From: Dryomyza anilis
Lineage: Eukaryota; Arthropoda; Insecta; Diptera; Dryomyzidae
Direction of reading: 5' to 3'
Assembly: GCA_951804985.1 (NCBI GenBank)
Contig: OX638131.1
Location: 104,552,464 to 104,616,463 of the forward strand
Length of the DNA stretch: 64,000 nucleotides
Below, one piece after another: positions 35,490 through 45,704 of this stretch; positions within the stretch are counted from its first letter, which is position 1, and every line of letters starts with the position of its first letter. A program made the position numbers and the translations under genes. The notes beneath the pieces are model-generated. The model made no database searches, was not told the origin of the DNA, and saw only the letters and a list, made by a program, of their open reading frames with translations.

Positions 35490-37020
35490 GAAAAATGCCT
35501 CCCGACACAAGTGTGATACCACGTTGGAATCTACAACTCCATAGCTATCACGCTAACTTGCTGCGTACTCGGAGAATCCTTTCTGGACTTCGCAATTCAC
35601 GTCCAAAGTAATCTCAATATAAGAACATTTTTTAATGAAAATAAATGTGTGTGAAGATATCATAAAAAGATATCCATAAATGTTAACTGCTTAACAGATG
35701 TGGGACATTTGTTAAATGATTTTTGACTGATCTAAAAATGAATAAAAACTCTAAAAAATAGTTTTTTTAATAGTTTTAGTAATCATTAATATATTATAGT
35801 TTTCAATAAGAATATTGCTTTAATTTAGTAAAAAACGAATTAAACACTAAAAAAACAAAAAAGATTTATATAAAATTAAAATTGCTGTAAATTAAAAAAA
35901 AATCCTCCCACACAAGTGTGATACCACGTTGGAATCTTCAACTCCATAGCTATCACGCTAACTAGGAGAATCTTCTTTGGACTTCGCAATTTGCGTCCAA
36001 AGTAACCTCAAAATATGAAAATTTTTCTTGAAAATAACCCAACCGTAGGACCACTCCCGTTTTTAAAAAAATGCCTCCCCAAATAAGTGGACCTCGCAAT
36101 TCGCGTCCAAAGTTACCTCCAAATTGTTTATGAAAATAAACCAACTGTAGGACCACTCCTGTTTTTAAAAAAATGCCTCCCCAAATAAGTGGAGCACCTT
36201 TTTGAAATCGTTATGCCCTTATCTAGTTATGGATAGTAGGTCACCATGCGGAGAATCCTCTGTGGACCTCGCAATTTGCGCCCAAAGTAACTTCCAAAAA
36301 TGAAAATTTTTTATGAAAATAACCAAACTTTTGGACCACTCCCGTTCTTAAAAAAATGCCCCCCCAAATAAGTGGAGCACCTTTTTGGAAACGTTATGCA
36401 CTTATCTAGTTATGGTTAATAGGTCACCATGCGGAGAATCATCTGTCGACCTCGCAATTCGCGTCCAAAGTTACCTCCAAATTTTTTATGAAAATAAACC
36501 AACTGTAGGACCACTCCAGTTTTTAAAAAAATGCCTCCTTAAATAAATGGAGGACCTTTTTGGAATCGTTATGCCCTTATCTAGTTATGGATAGAAGGTC
36601 ATCACGCGGAGAATCTTCCCTGGACTTCGCAATTTGCGTCCAAAGTAACCTCCAAATATGAAAATTTGTCTTGAAAATAACCCAACCGTAGGACCACTCC
36701 CGTTTTTAAAAAAATGCCTAACCAAATAACTGGAGCACGTTTTTGGAATCGTTGTGCCCTTATCTAGTTATGGAGAGTAGGTCACCACGCGGAGAATCTT
36801 TTCTGGACCTCGCAATTTGCGTCCAAAATAACATCCAAATATGAAAATTTTTTATGAAAATAACCCAACTTTGGATCACTCCCGTTCTTAAAAAAATGCG
36901 TCCCCAAATAAGTGGAGCACCTTTTTGGAAACGTTATGCACTTATCTAGTTATGGATAGTAGGTCCCCACGCGGAGAAACTTCTCTGGACCTCGAAATTT
37001 TAGTCCAAATTTCATTGTCC
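35490..37020 (+). repeat. Satellite array, about 181-bp period
   Basis: GCGGAGAATC starts units at about 36250, 36433, 36608, 36790 and 36973 (spacing 175-183). More diverged or truncated units lie near 35570 and 35965. Each full unit has CTCGCAATTTGCGTCCAAAG, GGACCACTCCCGTT and CTTATCTAGTTATGG. It abuts the promoter side of copy B. Confidence 0.9.
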
Positions 37021-37275
37021 TTAATATTGATTCGTTAACAGCATTTGTTTAAATTTACGGTTATGTTTTTCGTCCAGTATCCAGTTTTTTATGACATCCC
37101 TGACTTTTGTTCTTCTATGAAATGTCAGACCGGTAGAGTGTTGCCCACACAAAACGATGTTTACAACAACATTATTTTTATTTTTCTTGTGGTTGTTTTA
37201 AAATATTAGATTATTATTTCATTATTTGTTTATTGGTACGCTTTTTTTTACAGAGCTATAAGACGCATTTTTAAA

Positions 37276-38404
37276 ATGTCCACAAATGTAAGTAGTAGTT
37301 AATGGTGAAATTAAACTATTTAAATTAAATACCCAATAGATAGAGGAAAGTTTTGAACCAATAATAACTTTGGAGACACCGCTGGAAGACTATAAAAAGC
37401 TCATCAAAGAGAAGATGCAATGCTACTACATTGTAGACGATGATGTCACTAAGGCCAATTATAAAAAAATTTCCGCCAAAATGCGCGAAACCATTTGGAC
37501 GCTATTGTTCGCTGAGCAACCGGCAAAAGTGGAACATTTGGCCAAAGCTGGCGACTGTCTCTACGAGCACAAAATGGATGCATGTTACCACGGACCATGG
37601 GAATACAATGAATGGATACCAAAGGTACGCGATGAGCTGTTGAAGCGCAAAATGTTGCAATTTTGGCGTAAACAAATGGTAAAATCTGAGTTGGGTCCGT
37701 GCTGGGCACGTGACAGCAACTATTTCGATGACATGGACGACAAGGCACCGGAGCAGTTCTACAAATATGCTGGATGTGTGGCAGCTTTTAGTGCGGATAA
37801 AAAAAAGCCAGAGACAAAGAAAACAAAATTGACCAATGATGATAATGCTGCTGATGTTGGAAACGCATCATCAACACCTGATGATGATGAGGACTTTGAA
37901 CCTGAAATCTCACTCGAGACACCATTGGAAGACTACAAGCGGCTTATAAAGGAACATATGCAATGCGATAATGTGGTCGATGACGACGAATGGCGGGACA
38001 ATTACACAAAGATCGCGGATAAGATGCGCGAAATCATTTGGGAGCTGCTCTTTGCTGACGCAGCGCCCAAGGAGGAACAGCTAAAGAAAGCTGCTGCTTG
38101 CCTGATTGAACACAGAATGGATGCTGCCTTTCATGAGCCTTGGGCGTACAACGAATGGATTCCAACGGTGCGTGACGAGTTGTTGAAACGCGAAATGTTT
38201 GAATTCTGGCGGGAGCAAATGGTCGAGCATGAGTTGGGTCTGTGCTGGGCACGTGATTCAGACTACTTCGATGACATGACGGACCTTGAGCCGGAGGAGT
38301 TTTACAAGCATGCCGGCTGTGTGGCTGTCTTCAGCAAGGAGGGCAAAAAGCAACAAGCGGCTGCCGAAAGGCATAGTAAAATTACGACTAGGTATAGTAT
38401 GTAA
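37276..38404 (+). CDS. Stand-alone double Ku80 C-terminal-domain protein, copy B
   Basis: Two exons, 37276-37287 (MSTN) and 37340-38404, with a 52-nt GT-AG intron in phase 0; 358 aa. It is a close paralogue of copy A, with domain 1 at about residues 14-150 and domain 2 at about 194-335, and long identical stretches. The ATG that opens exon 2 in copy A is ATA here, so only the upstream exon-1 ATG explains both genes. The charged tail of copy A is missing: relative to A, 151 bp (equivalent to 32967-33117) are gone at an AAAG microhomology, and translation runs through RHSKITTRYSM into former 3' untranslated sequence. Neither domain is interrupted. Homology with copy A runs from about 37222 to 38607 (A: 31787-33370), covering promoter-proximal and 3' flanking DNA, so the whole gene was duplicated. 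Role unknown. Confidence 0.85.
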
Positions 38405-38621
38405 ATAGCAACAGTACAGTTGTGTACTGTACACAAATTGTTTAACTTTCGAATGTTATTTTTTATAAACTTATTATTATTATTACAAAATATAAGTTCA
38501 ACTCGAAATATCTATTAAATTATCTGTTTTAAATGCATGCATTAGTCAAGTGCTTAAGTTATATGATCCATCAGCATTTGGCGGGAGACTATTTCTCTGA
38601 AAACTGCAGAGTATGCTTTAA

Positions 38622-38940
38622 AAATAATAATAATATAATAATGGTTTGGAGCTACAGTCCTATTAGAACTTAGGCCGAGTTCTCTCACCATTTTGAGCTG
38701 TGCGTGTTATATTTGTACTCAAAGTGGTGAGACCTACAGTTTATTGCCGAATCCGAACGGCGGGCGAAAGCTTTTCATAGGCAATGTTTTACTCTCGTAG
38801 GTTTGCCATTTACTGCCGAGAGATAGCGCGGTGTAGAAAAATGTTTCTATGAAAAGATGTTGTTAGCTCCAAGTCCAGATTTGAACCGGGGACCTTTGGA
38901 CTCGCAGTCCAACGCACTAACCACTGAGCTACCGCGGCTA
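38622..38940 (-). mobile_element. tRNA-derived SINE, copy 2
   Basis: Full-length inverse copy of the SINE at 25913-26217. The tRNA-like head (A box inverse CCACTGAGCTA near 38921-38931, B box inverse TTGAACC at 38881-38887) is at the right end and the ATT-rich tail at the left. No clear target duplication is left. It sits at the downstream edge of the copy-B duplicated block. Confidence 0.9.
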
Positions 38941-40789
38941 CAACTTACAAACAACTCACTTACACTTGTAAAAAAACTGAAGTATTTTTCGTTTCTTTCA
39001 GTTTTTCTTAGAATCTCATTTAAAGTCACATCGATAAGGAGGCGTGGCCGACAAGAATTAATACATATTTTTTTCGGTATAGGGTCTTGGTAAAGAACTG
39101 ATTATTAAATTTTTTCCAAAATTGTTCCCAAATTTCTTCCAAAAGTAAGATGGTTAAAACAATTATTTTGATTGATTTGAAATGATTTTCTATATTAAAT
39201 AAGCATATAATGTGATACTTTTGATTTAAAATATGTCAGCATTAATTTATTTGGAATACAAATCGATGTAATTTGGATTATTTTTATTTTCACATTCAAT
39301 TTACAATATATTTTCATTAGCTTGAGTCTAACTTTGATCTGGGTGTTTATTGGGAGGTTTTATGCAATTAAATTTATTTGTTTTTTATTTACTTATTGTT
39401 TATAAAATTTTGCACAATTTTTTAAAATGTTTTTATGCATCATGTAAAAAGTATGAAAGTGGCAACTCTGTTATATTGATAAAAAGTATTAAAACTGACA
39501 AACAGAGGTCGCCCTGAACGCACTACAGCTGTTTCTTGATTTTATTTCAGTGATACCAACTTCATGGGTTTCCACTAAATCTGGTGGGTTTTAAAAAATA
39601 AAATGCGAGAAAAATTGTACGGTGGACAGTGGGTTTTTTTTTGTGTGTTTTTAGTTTCGACACAGAATGTTTATAATTTAGCTTTTTTTTTTTTATTAAA
39701 TTTCATTGAAATTATACTTTTTATATTGTATAACTTCTCCGTGTACAGCAACACAGAGGTGATTGTGGGTTTTTTGACCGAAGTAGCTAACGGTTCGATT
39801 GTATAAAGAAGGATTCGTGTCTAATCCATTTCAGGATTTAGTGCATTTCGTTTTGTTTTCTATTCGTTTAAATCTGTAATTTGGTATTTAAATAAAATAA
39901 GAGAAGCATTATCTACAATATGCATATCGTCGAGGTGGTAAGACTCGCCTATACAATTTTTACAAAAACTTATTTTTAAACATATTTTTGTTAATACTAT
40001 AAAAATGAAAACCATTTAAATACTATGTTCTCATTAATGTATGTCAATGTCGATCTAATAGATTAGAAACCATCGGATACAAAAGTACTTTTGTAAACCT
40101 ATTATTAAAATTTTTAAAATGTAGTTGGTGACTTCGAGAAACAGAAAAAACTTGAACGGATGCCACAATGAATTGCTTTTTTTTCTTGGATTGAGTTTAA
40201 GAATTATTAGATTTCTTAGTGCTTCGAGACATGGAAGACTGAAGTCATGACATGGCAGACTGAAGTTTTGTTGAAATAATTTTGTTGTCCTTAATTTTTA
40301 AATTGTTAAACTAAGTTCTTAGTTAAATGTAAATGCAAATGAAATTCGATGAAAAACCAATTTTCGCAGAAGGGTTACGAAATAAAATACATTATTATAT
40401 TTAGTGATAGTCTTACGTTATTTGTTATTGTGAACAAATCCTGTATAAAAATTTTCAAAATGTATAAAAACGGAGGGTTTTGCTTAAAATATGGGTTTCT
40501 TGCCTCGATTTAGTGGTTTTTACTTTTGAGAAGTTGGCAACACTGTTTTATTTGCAATTTGAAATTGTTGATGTTTGTGAAATTGTGAAATACGGGAGAA
40601 ATCCAGTTATCTGTGCCATTTATATTTATAGTTTGTATAGCGTACGGCGTTGTTACCGCGTATAAAGTGCAAATAAAACTATTTTGAAAAGTACATTTTT
40701 TTAAAATAATTCTCTACTTCGGTGTGGAAACTGACGGAGTAATTAAAATCCTAAAAAAATATACTATATAACCAGCTAAATTTTAAATA
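38941..40789. other. Intergenic DNA upstream of Ku80
   Basis: No convincing gene; the 67-codon frame at 39603-39806 has no recognised domain. One arm of the CGTTGTAGAAC element family lies at 40117-40138. The stretch just before Ku80 shares GAAATTGTGAAATA with sequence upstream of copy A (near 31771), a hint that copies A and B kept part of the Ku80 upstream region. Confidence 0.45.
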
Positions 40790-43700
40790 ATGGCAAATAA
40801 GGTGCGTAGAAAATAGAATATTTTAATTCAAAATTAAGAATCACTTAATTCATTTCAGGAATGTTTGGTTATAATATTAGATGTGCGCCAAAATGCGTCC
40901 ATTGAACACAAAAGGAACTCGTTGCAATGTATGACGGATGTGCTCAAGGAAAAGGTAGGTGTCACGATTTTCATTTGTATTTTAAAATAATCTAAATAAT
41001 TTCACGTATTCGCTAAGATTTGCACCGGCAAAAAAGACTTTGTGTCTTTTGTACTGCTTGGAACGCAGCGCACATATAACCTGGTCAATACGAATGTTTG
41101 TCCCGAGGGTTATATGAACATTGTGCAGTACCCAAAGGCTGTGCTGCCCTCCTGGCAGGTGCTCGTCGATTTTATGCGTTTTGTGAATGAGCCCTCGTGC
41201 AACGATGGCGAGTGGTTGGATGCATTGGTGGTGGCCATGGAAGTCATAAAAAATACAGAAGAGTATGTAGTTGGTTGGCAGCAGCTTTTAGGGCTTGCTT
41301 TATTAATTTTGTAATATTTTAGAGAACAAAAATTTCAACGTTCACGCATTTTGCTCTTTCACGACTTTGATAGTCCGGGCATGAACTACGACATGTTTGA
41401 TGCGATCATTATGAATTTGGCAAAGGCAGAAATCAAGCTGATTGTCGTGTAAATATTAAATATGATTATACTTGATTTAAATAGTACTTATAAATGGTAC
41501 TTCTTACAAAGTCAAACTATAAAATATTAAAAAATCCTATTTAAACTCCTACCGTACAGCTCCAACAATATACAGTACATTGACAATGCCGCCACTGGCG
41601 AACCACAAGCTGTATTTCGTGCATTGTCCACCAAAAAATCTTATCAGTTAGAAAATGAAAAATATGCACTACGTCTTGTGACCAATTGCAGCGCGACGCT
41701 ATGCAATTTCGCAGCGGCCAGCAGCACCATTAACTATGTGATAAACAAACGTCCGTGGTGCTGGTCCCATACCCTGAGTATTGGCACGAAAATTACAATG
41801 AAAATAAGCGGCATGATTGCCATAAAAAATGAAAATCAAGTTAAATTGAAAAAATGCTGGGGTGGTGTTGGCGAAGAAGCCAGACGCGAGACAAAATCCT
41901 ACATAGGCGAGAAGGAAGTACAACCACTTCCGGATGATCTCATCGGCGGCTATATGCTGGGTTCGACACCGATTGCCTTTGATGATGAGGTTATCGACGA
42001 GCCACTGCAAGAGCAACACGAACCTGGTTTGACGTTTTTGGGTTTTGTGAAACGTGATGCTATTCCTGAGGAATACTATACCGGTGATTCGCTATACTGG
42101 GTGGTGCATCAAAAGGGCATGACGGCATCTGCCAAGAAAATGGATGCGCTGGTGAAAGCGATGCTGCAGACGGAGATGGCCATGCTGTGCTGGAAGGTTT
42201 ACAGTGTCAAATTCAATACGCCGAAGGCGGTGGTGCTGCTACCAAATAAGGTGCGTCAGATGTTTTATATATGTATTCAAAGAATTGTGTTCACAGCAAT
42301 GTCAAATTTTTTATATAACTTTTAGTACAACTTTCAGTGAAACTTTTGGTAAAACTTTCAGTACAACTTTTCGTACAATATTTAGTACAACTTTTAGTTC
42401 AACTTTTTGAAAAACTTTTAGTACAACTTTAAGTTCAACTTTTAGAACAACTTTTCGTACAACTTTTATCACTACAATTTTTAGTACTGTGCTTTGCACG
42501 ATTAACGTTGGTTAATTTGAAAAAAAAAAAATTGTGCACCATCTTTTAGTAAAACTTTTAAAACTAGTTTTAGTACAACATTTAGTACAACGTTTAGAAC
42601 ATCTCATTTTAATTACTCAGTTTATATTTGAATACTAAATAAATTTAGTATTCATTTCTGAGCACTCAATTTTTGGTACTAAATTTTTGAATAATGAATT
42701 TTAAGTACTAATTGTTAAGTACTAAATGTTAAGTACTAAATTTTAAGTAGTAAATTTTAAGTACTAATTTTGAGTACTAAATTTTGGGTACTAAATTCTG
42801 AAATTAATTTTGAGTACTAAATTTTGAGTACTAAATATGTAGTAATAAATTTTGAATACTTATTTCTGAAGCGTTAATTGTGAATACTATATTTTGTGTA
42901 CTAAATTTTGGGTACTAATTTGGAGTACTAAATGTTGAGTACTAAATTGAGCCATACTAAATGAGTACTAAATTTTGAAAACTAAATTTTAAGTAGTAAA
43001 TTTTGAGTACTAAATTTTGAGTACTAAATTTTGAGTACTAATTTTTGAGTACTAATTTGGAAGTACCTACTAAATTTTGAGTACTAAATTATGAGTATTG
43101 ATTTTGTATTTTAAATTTTGAGTACTAATTTTGATGTACTATATTTTGGATTCTACATTGTGAGTACTAAATTTTGAGTACTAAATTTTGAGTACTCATT
43201 TCTGAGTTATTAATTTTGAATACTAAATTCTTTTGGATTCAAAATTTTAGTACTAATTATGAGTACTAAATTATGAGTACTAAATTTTAATTACTATATT
43301 TGAAGACCTAATTTTCGAGGCATTAAATTTTAATTTTTAAAATTAAATTTAATTCAAATTCCTTCAATCGCAGCTTTCAGATGATCGTCCCGCCTCGCTC
43401 TCAATGATTGAGCTCGCCTACCACGCGCAGCACGTCTTCTGGGATTTTCCCACATTGCGCACAAAGAAAAACGTCTGCAGCGCCGCACAAATCGATGCCA
43501 TCGATGAGCTAATCGATGCCATGGATTTAACCATTGACGCCAAGGTGGCGCAAGAACCACGCGACACAATGCAACGTGATTTGCTCCCCTTCGACACGTT
43601 GCCGCATGTTTACGAACAATATTTTCTCGATATGCTCGAACGAAAGGTATTGAATACCGTCGGCGCCGAAGATGATTACATACAGGATCTGGTAGCGGAG

Positions 43701-44384
43701 AAGGACTACAAGGAGTTATTCTGGAAACTACCCGAACCTATAGAGCAGCGTGCAAAGAGCGCGGCCAAAAGGGTTAAAGAGCTCTTTCCGCTCGAGAGCA
43801 GAGGCGTCGTCAAACCCAAGGTAGAAGTGAAAAAGGAACCAAGTGATGGTGTTGCAAATAACAACAACAACAATACACAGCAGTGCAGCCAAAATCAAGA
43901 AGATGCAAATATTCCAAACCGCATTGGGCTGCTCACACCAGCCGATGATTTTGAAAAACTACTCAAACAACACATACTGCGTTTGGACGATAAAACGCAG
44001 CGTGATGCTAAATTTCAACTGTATGCCAAACAAATGCGCGACATCATCTGGCAGCTTTTGTTTGCTACCAAACCGTTGAATGCCACAAAAGTCTCCGATG
44101 CTTTGAAGGTGCTGCGCAAGTGCAGTCTCGATTTTAATGCCTTCGGCGAGTATAACGATTGGTTGCGTGCGTTGAAGACACAGGTTTGCAAACAACGTCT
44201 CTTTGATTTTTGGCAAAATCACATTACCAAGTACGAGCTTGGTTTGTGTGTCATCGGTGAATTGTCGCTCGATGAGAAATTGGATTTGCAACAATTTTAT
44301 AAAATTGATACCGGTACCGGTGCGCTGCCGGATGATTTGGAAATGACCGATGAGTCGGTGGATGCACTGCTGGCCAACATGTAA
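40790..44384 (+). CDS. Ku80: Ku80, X-ray repair cross-complementing 5 homologue (six exons)
   Basis: Exons: 40790-40801, 40859-40954, 41018-41262, 41323-41448, 41560-42250, 43374-44384; 2181 nt, 726 aa. All introns are GT-AG and every junction keeps frame. Domains: vWA-like N-terminal domain (about residues 5-165; ECLVIILDVRQNAS opening, RILLFHDFDSPG core strand), Ku beta-barrel core (about 200-390 and into exon 6; LGFVKRDAIPEEYYTGDSLY, YSVKFNTPKAVVLLPNK), helical arm (390-520), a Lys/Glu and Asn-rich linker (530-570) and the C-terminal helical domain (575-703). With Ku70 it forms the ring that binds DNA ends in non-homologous end joining and at telomeres (family knowledge). The last residues, acidic and short, are where DNA-PKcs binding lies in vertebrates. 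The last intron (1123 nt) is full of two minisatellites. The gene follows the two Ku80-CTD genes on the same strand, 2.4 kb from copy B. Confidence 0.95.
42306..42480 (+). repeat. Ku80: Intronic minisatellite, CAACTTTTAGTA units
   Basis: About fifteen 12-bp units (TACAACTTTTAG, TTCAACTTTTAG) near the start of the last Ku80 intron. The minus-strand and plus-strand open frames here are artefacts of the repeat. Confidence 0.85.
42660..43300 (+). repeat. Ku80: Intronic minisatellite, TACTAAATTTTGAG units
   Basis: About forty variable 14-bp units fill the rest of the last Ku80 intron up to about 70 bp before the acceptor at 43373. Confidence 0.9.
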
Positions 44385-44553
44385 TTGGTGTTTAAGTTTC
44401 TTTTTCTACTTGTTTTTTTAAATGTTATGTTTTCTTTTAAGTTTTTTTTTTAAATCAGTTGTTTTTTTTACTATTAGATATGCTAAGAATTTGAAATGCG
44501 TTTAGTGTACCAGATGTACGCGAAGCATATTGAAAAAATATGTGAACAATTTG

Positions 44554-44563
44554 AATAAATAAA
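44554..44563 (+). terminator. Ku80: Ku80 polyadenylation signal
   Basis: Overlapping AATAAA hexamers (AATAAATAAA) 170 nt after the Ku80 stop codon. Confidence 0.6.
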
Positions 44564-44864
44564 TATTAATGAATTCTTTAAGATGATTAAGAGGTAACTT
44601 TTATATAAAACAATCAATAGGTGACTTTATAAACAAAAGGCAACTTCGTTGTAGATCTAAAAATTAGCTATTCTATTTTTAAATATTCAATAATTGTTTT
44701 CGAAATACAAAAATCATAAAATTGTGACAAATACGCATCGGCGAGCTCAATATTTGTACCATCTGAAAGTTTATTTTTTTTAATGAAAATTGTATTTTTA
44801 GTGATAGCATTTAAATTTTATTGTAAATTAAATTAAAAAAAAAGTATTTTTTAGAAAATACATT

Positions 44865-45150
44865 TTTTTTTTATTGAAAATACATTTTTTTAATTAAAAA
44901 TTTTATTTTTTTTACTAAAAATTACAATTTTAACTAAAAAATAAAATTTTCAATAAAAATTAAATTTTTACAAAAAATTCCATTTCTGATTAAAAATTTA
45001 ATTTTTCACTACAAAATTAATTTTTCAATAAAAATTAAATTTTTACTAAAAATTCCAATATATACTAAAAAATTAAATTTTGCACTACAAATTAAATTTT
45101 CCAATATTCAACTATTCACCAAAATTTAATTTTTCACTAAAAAAAATTGG
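44865..45150 (+). repeat. 19-bp minisatellite, short degenerate block
   Basis: Units such as TTTTTCACTACAAAATTAA and TTTTTACTAAAAATTCCA in the same orientation as 14425-17035, diverged. Confidence 0.75.
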
Positions 45151-45704
45151 GTTTCAATCGAATTCTTCGATAATTAGATTTTTTTCTATTCCATGGCACA
45201 GCTTAATGTCTCTGACAATTGTTTGACATATTAATTACGATCATTAGAGATCGTATATTTTGCGCCCAAACCATTTGTCCAGCGGCAACAGGCGCTGTCA
45301 AGTGTTCAGTGTTGCGCCCCTCTGCAACATGGTACCGCCAGCAACAACAACAACATATCATTACAACAATTTCACTAACAACAACAAGAACAACCCAACG
45401 ACACCATCCAAGTGTTTGGAATTTGCCAAGTACTTGGAATGGAGCATGTAACACAGCTGTTCGAATAGCCCAGCTCCAACACAAATTGACAGCCTCAAAG
45501 CTTCCTCTGTGCGGTGTCCGTCTGTTTGTCTGTCGGGTTGTTTGGCAGACTGACATATGAACCAATGGACAGCCCGAGGAAAGACAGACAGCCAGAGGGT
45601 TACGAACACAGACAGTTAGAGGGCCATAGAGTCAAAGTAAAAAAAAAAAATACTTTGATTAAGCGCACATATGCCGACATCCCAACAAACTGAATTTTGA
45701 TTTT
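45151..45704. other. Non-repetitive spacer between inverted minisatellite blocks
   Basis: GC-richer single-copy DNA with CAACAACAACAA runs and GACAGACAG/GTCTGTCTG phrases. Open frames occur on both strands (for example 45219-45560 plus, 45203-45565 minus), but none has a domain I recognise. It could contain regulatory DNA or an untranslated exon; nothing shows that. Confidence 0.4.

Noticed and set aside
39603..39806. Small membrane protein upstream of Ku80
   Set aside because: Hydrophobicity comes from T-rich low-complexity DNA; no conservation or context can be shown from the sequence.
41042..41314. Separate small gene at 41042-41314
   Set aside because: It is Ku80 exon 3 read on into the intron; splice signals and frame join it to the neighbouring Ku80 exons.
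42204..42499. Lys/Val-repeat and Thr/Phe-repeat proteins
   Set aside because: Translations of the 12-bp minisatellite in the Ku80 intron.
45203..45565. 120-codon minus-strand gene between minisatellite blocks
   Set aside because: Equally long frames overlap on the plus strand, composition follows CAACAACAA and GACAGACAG runs, and no domain or splice context supports it.
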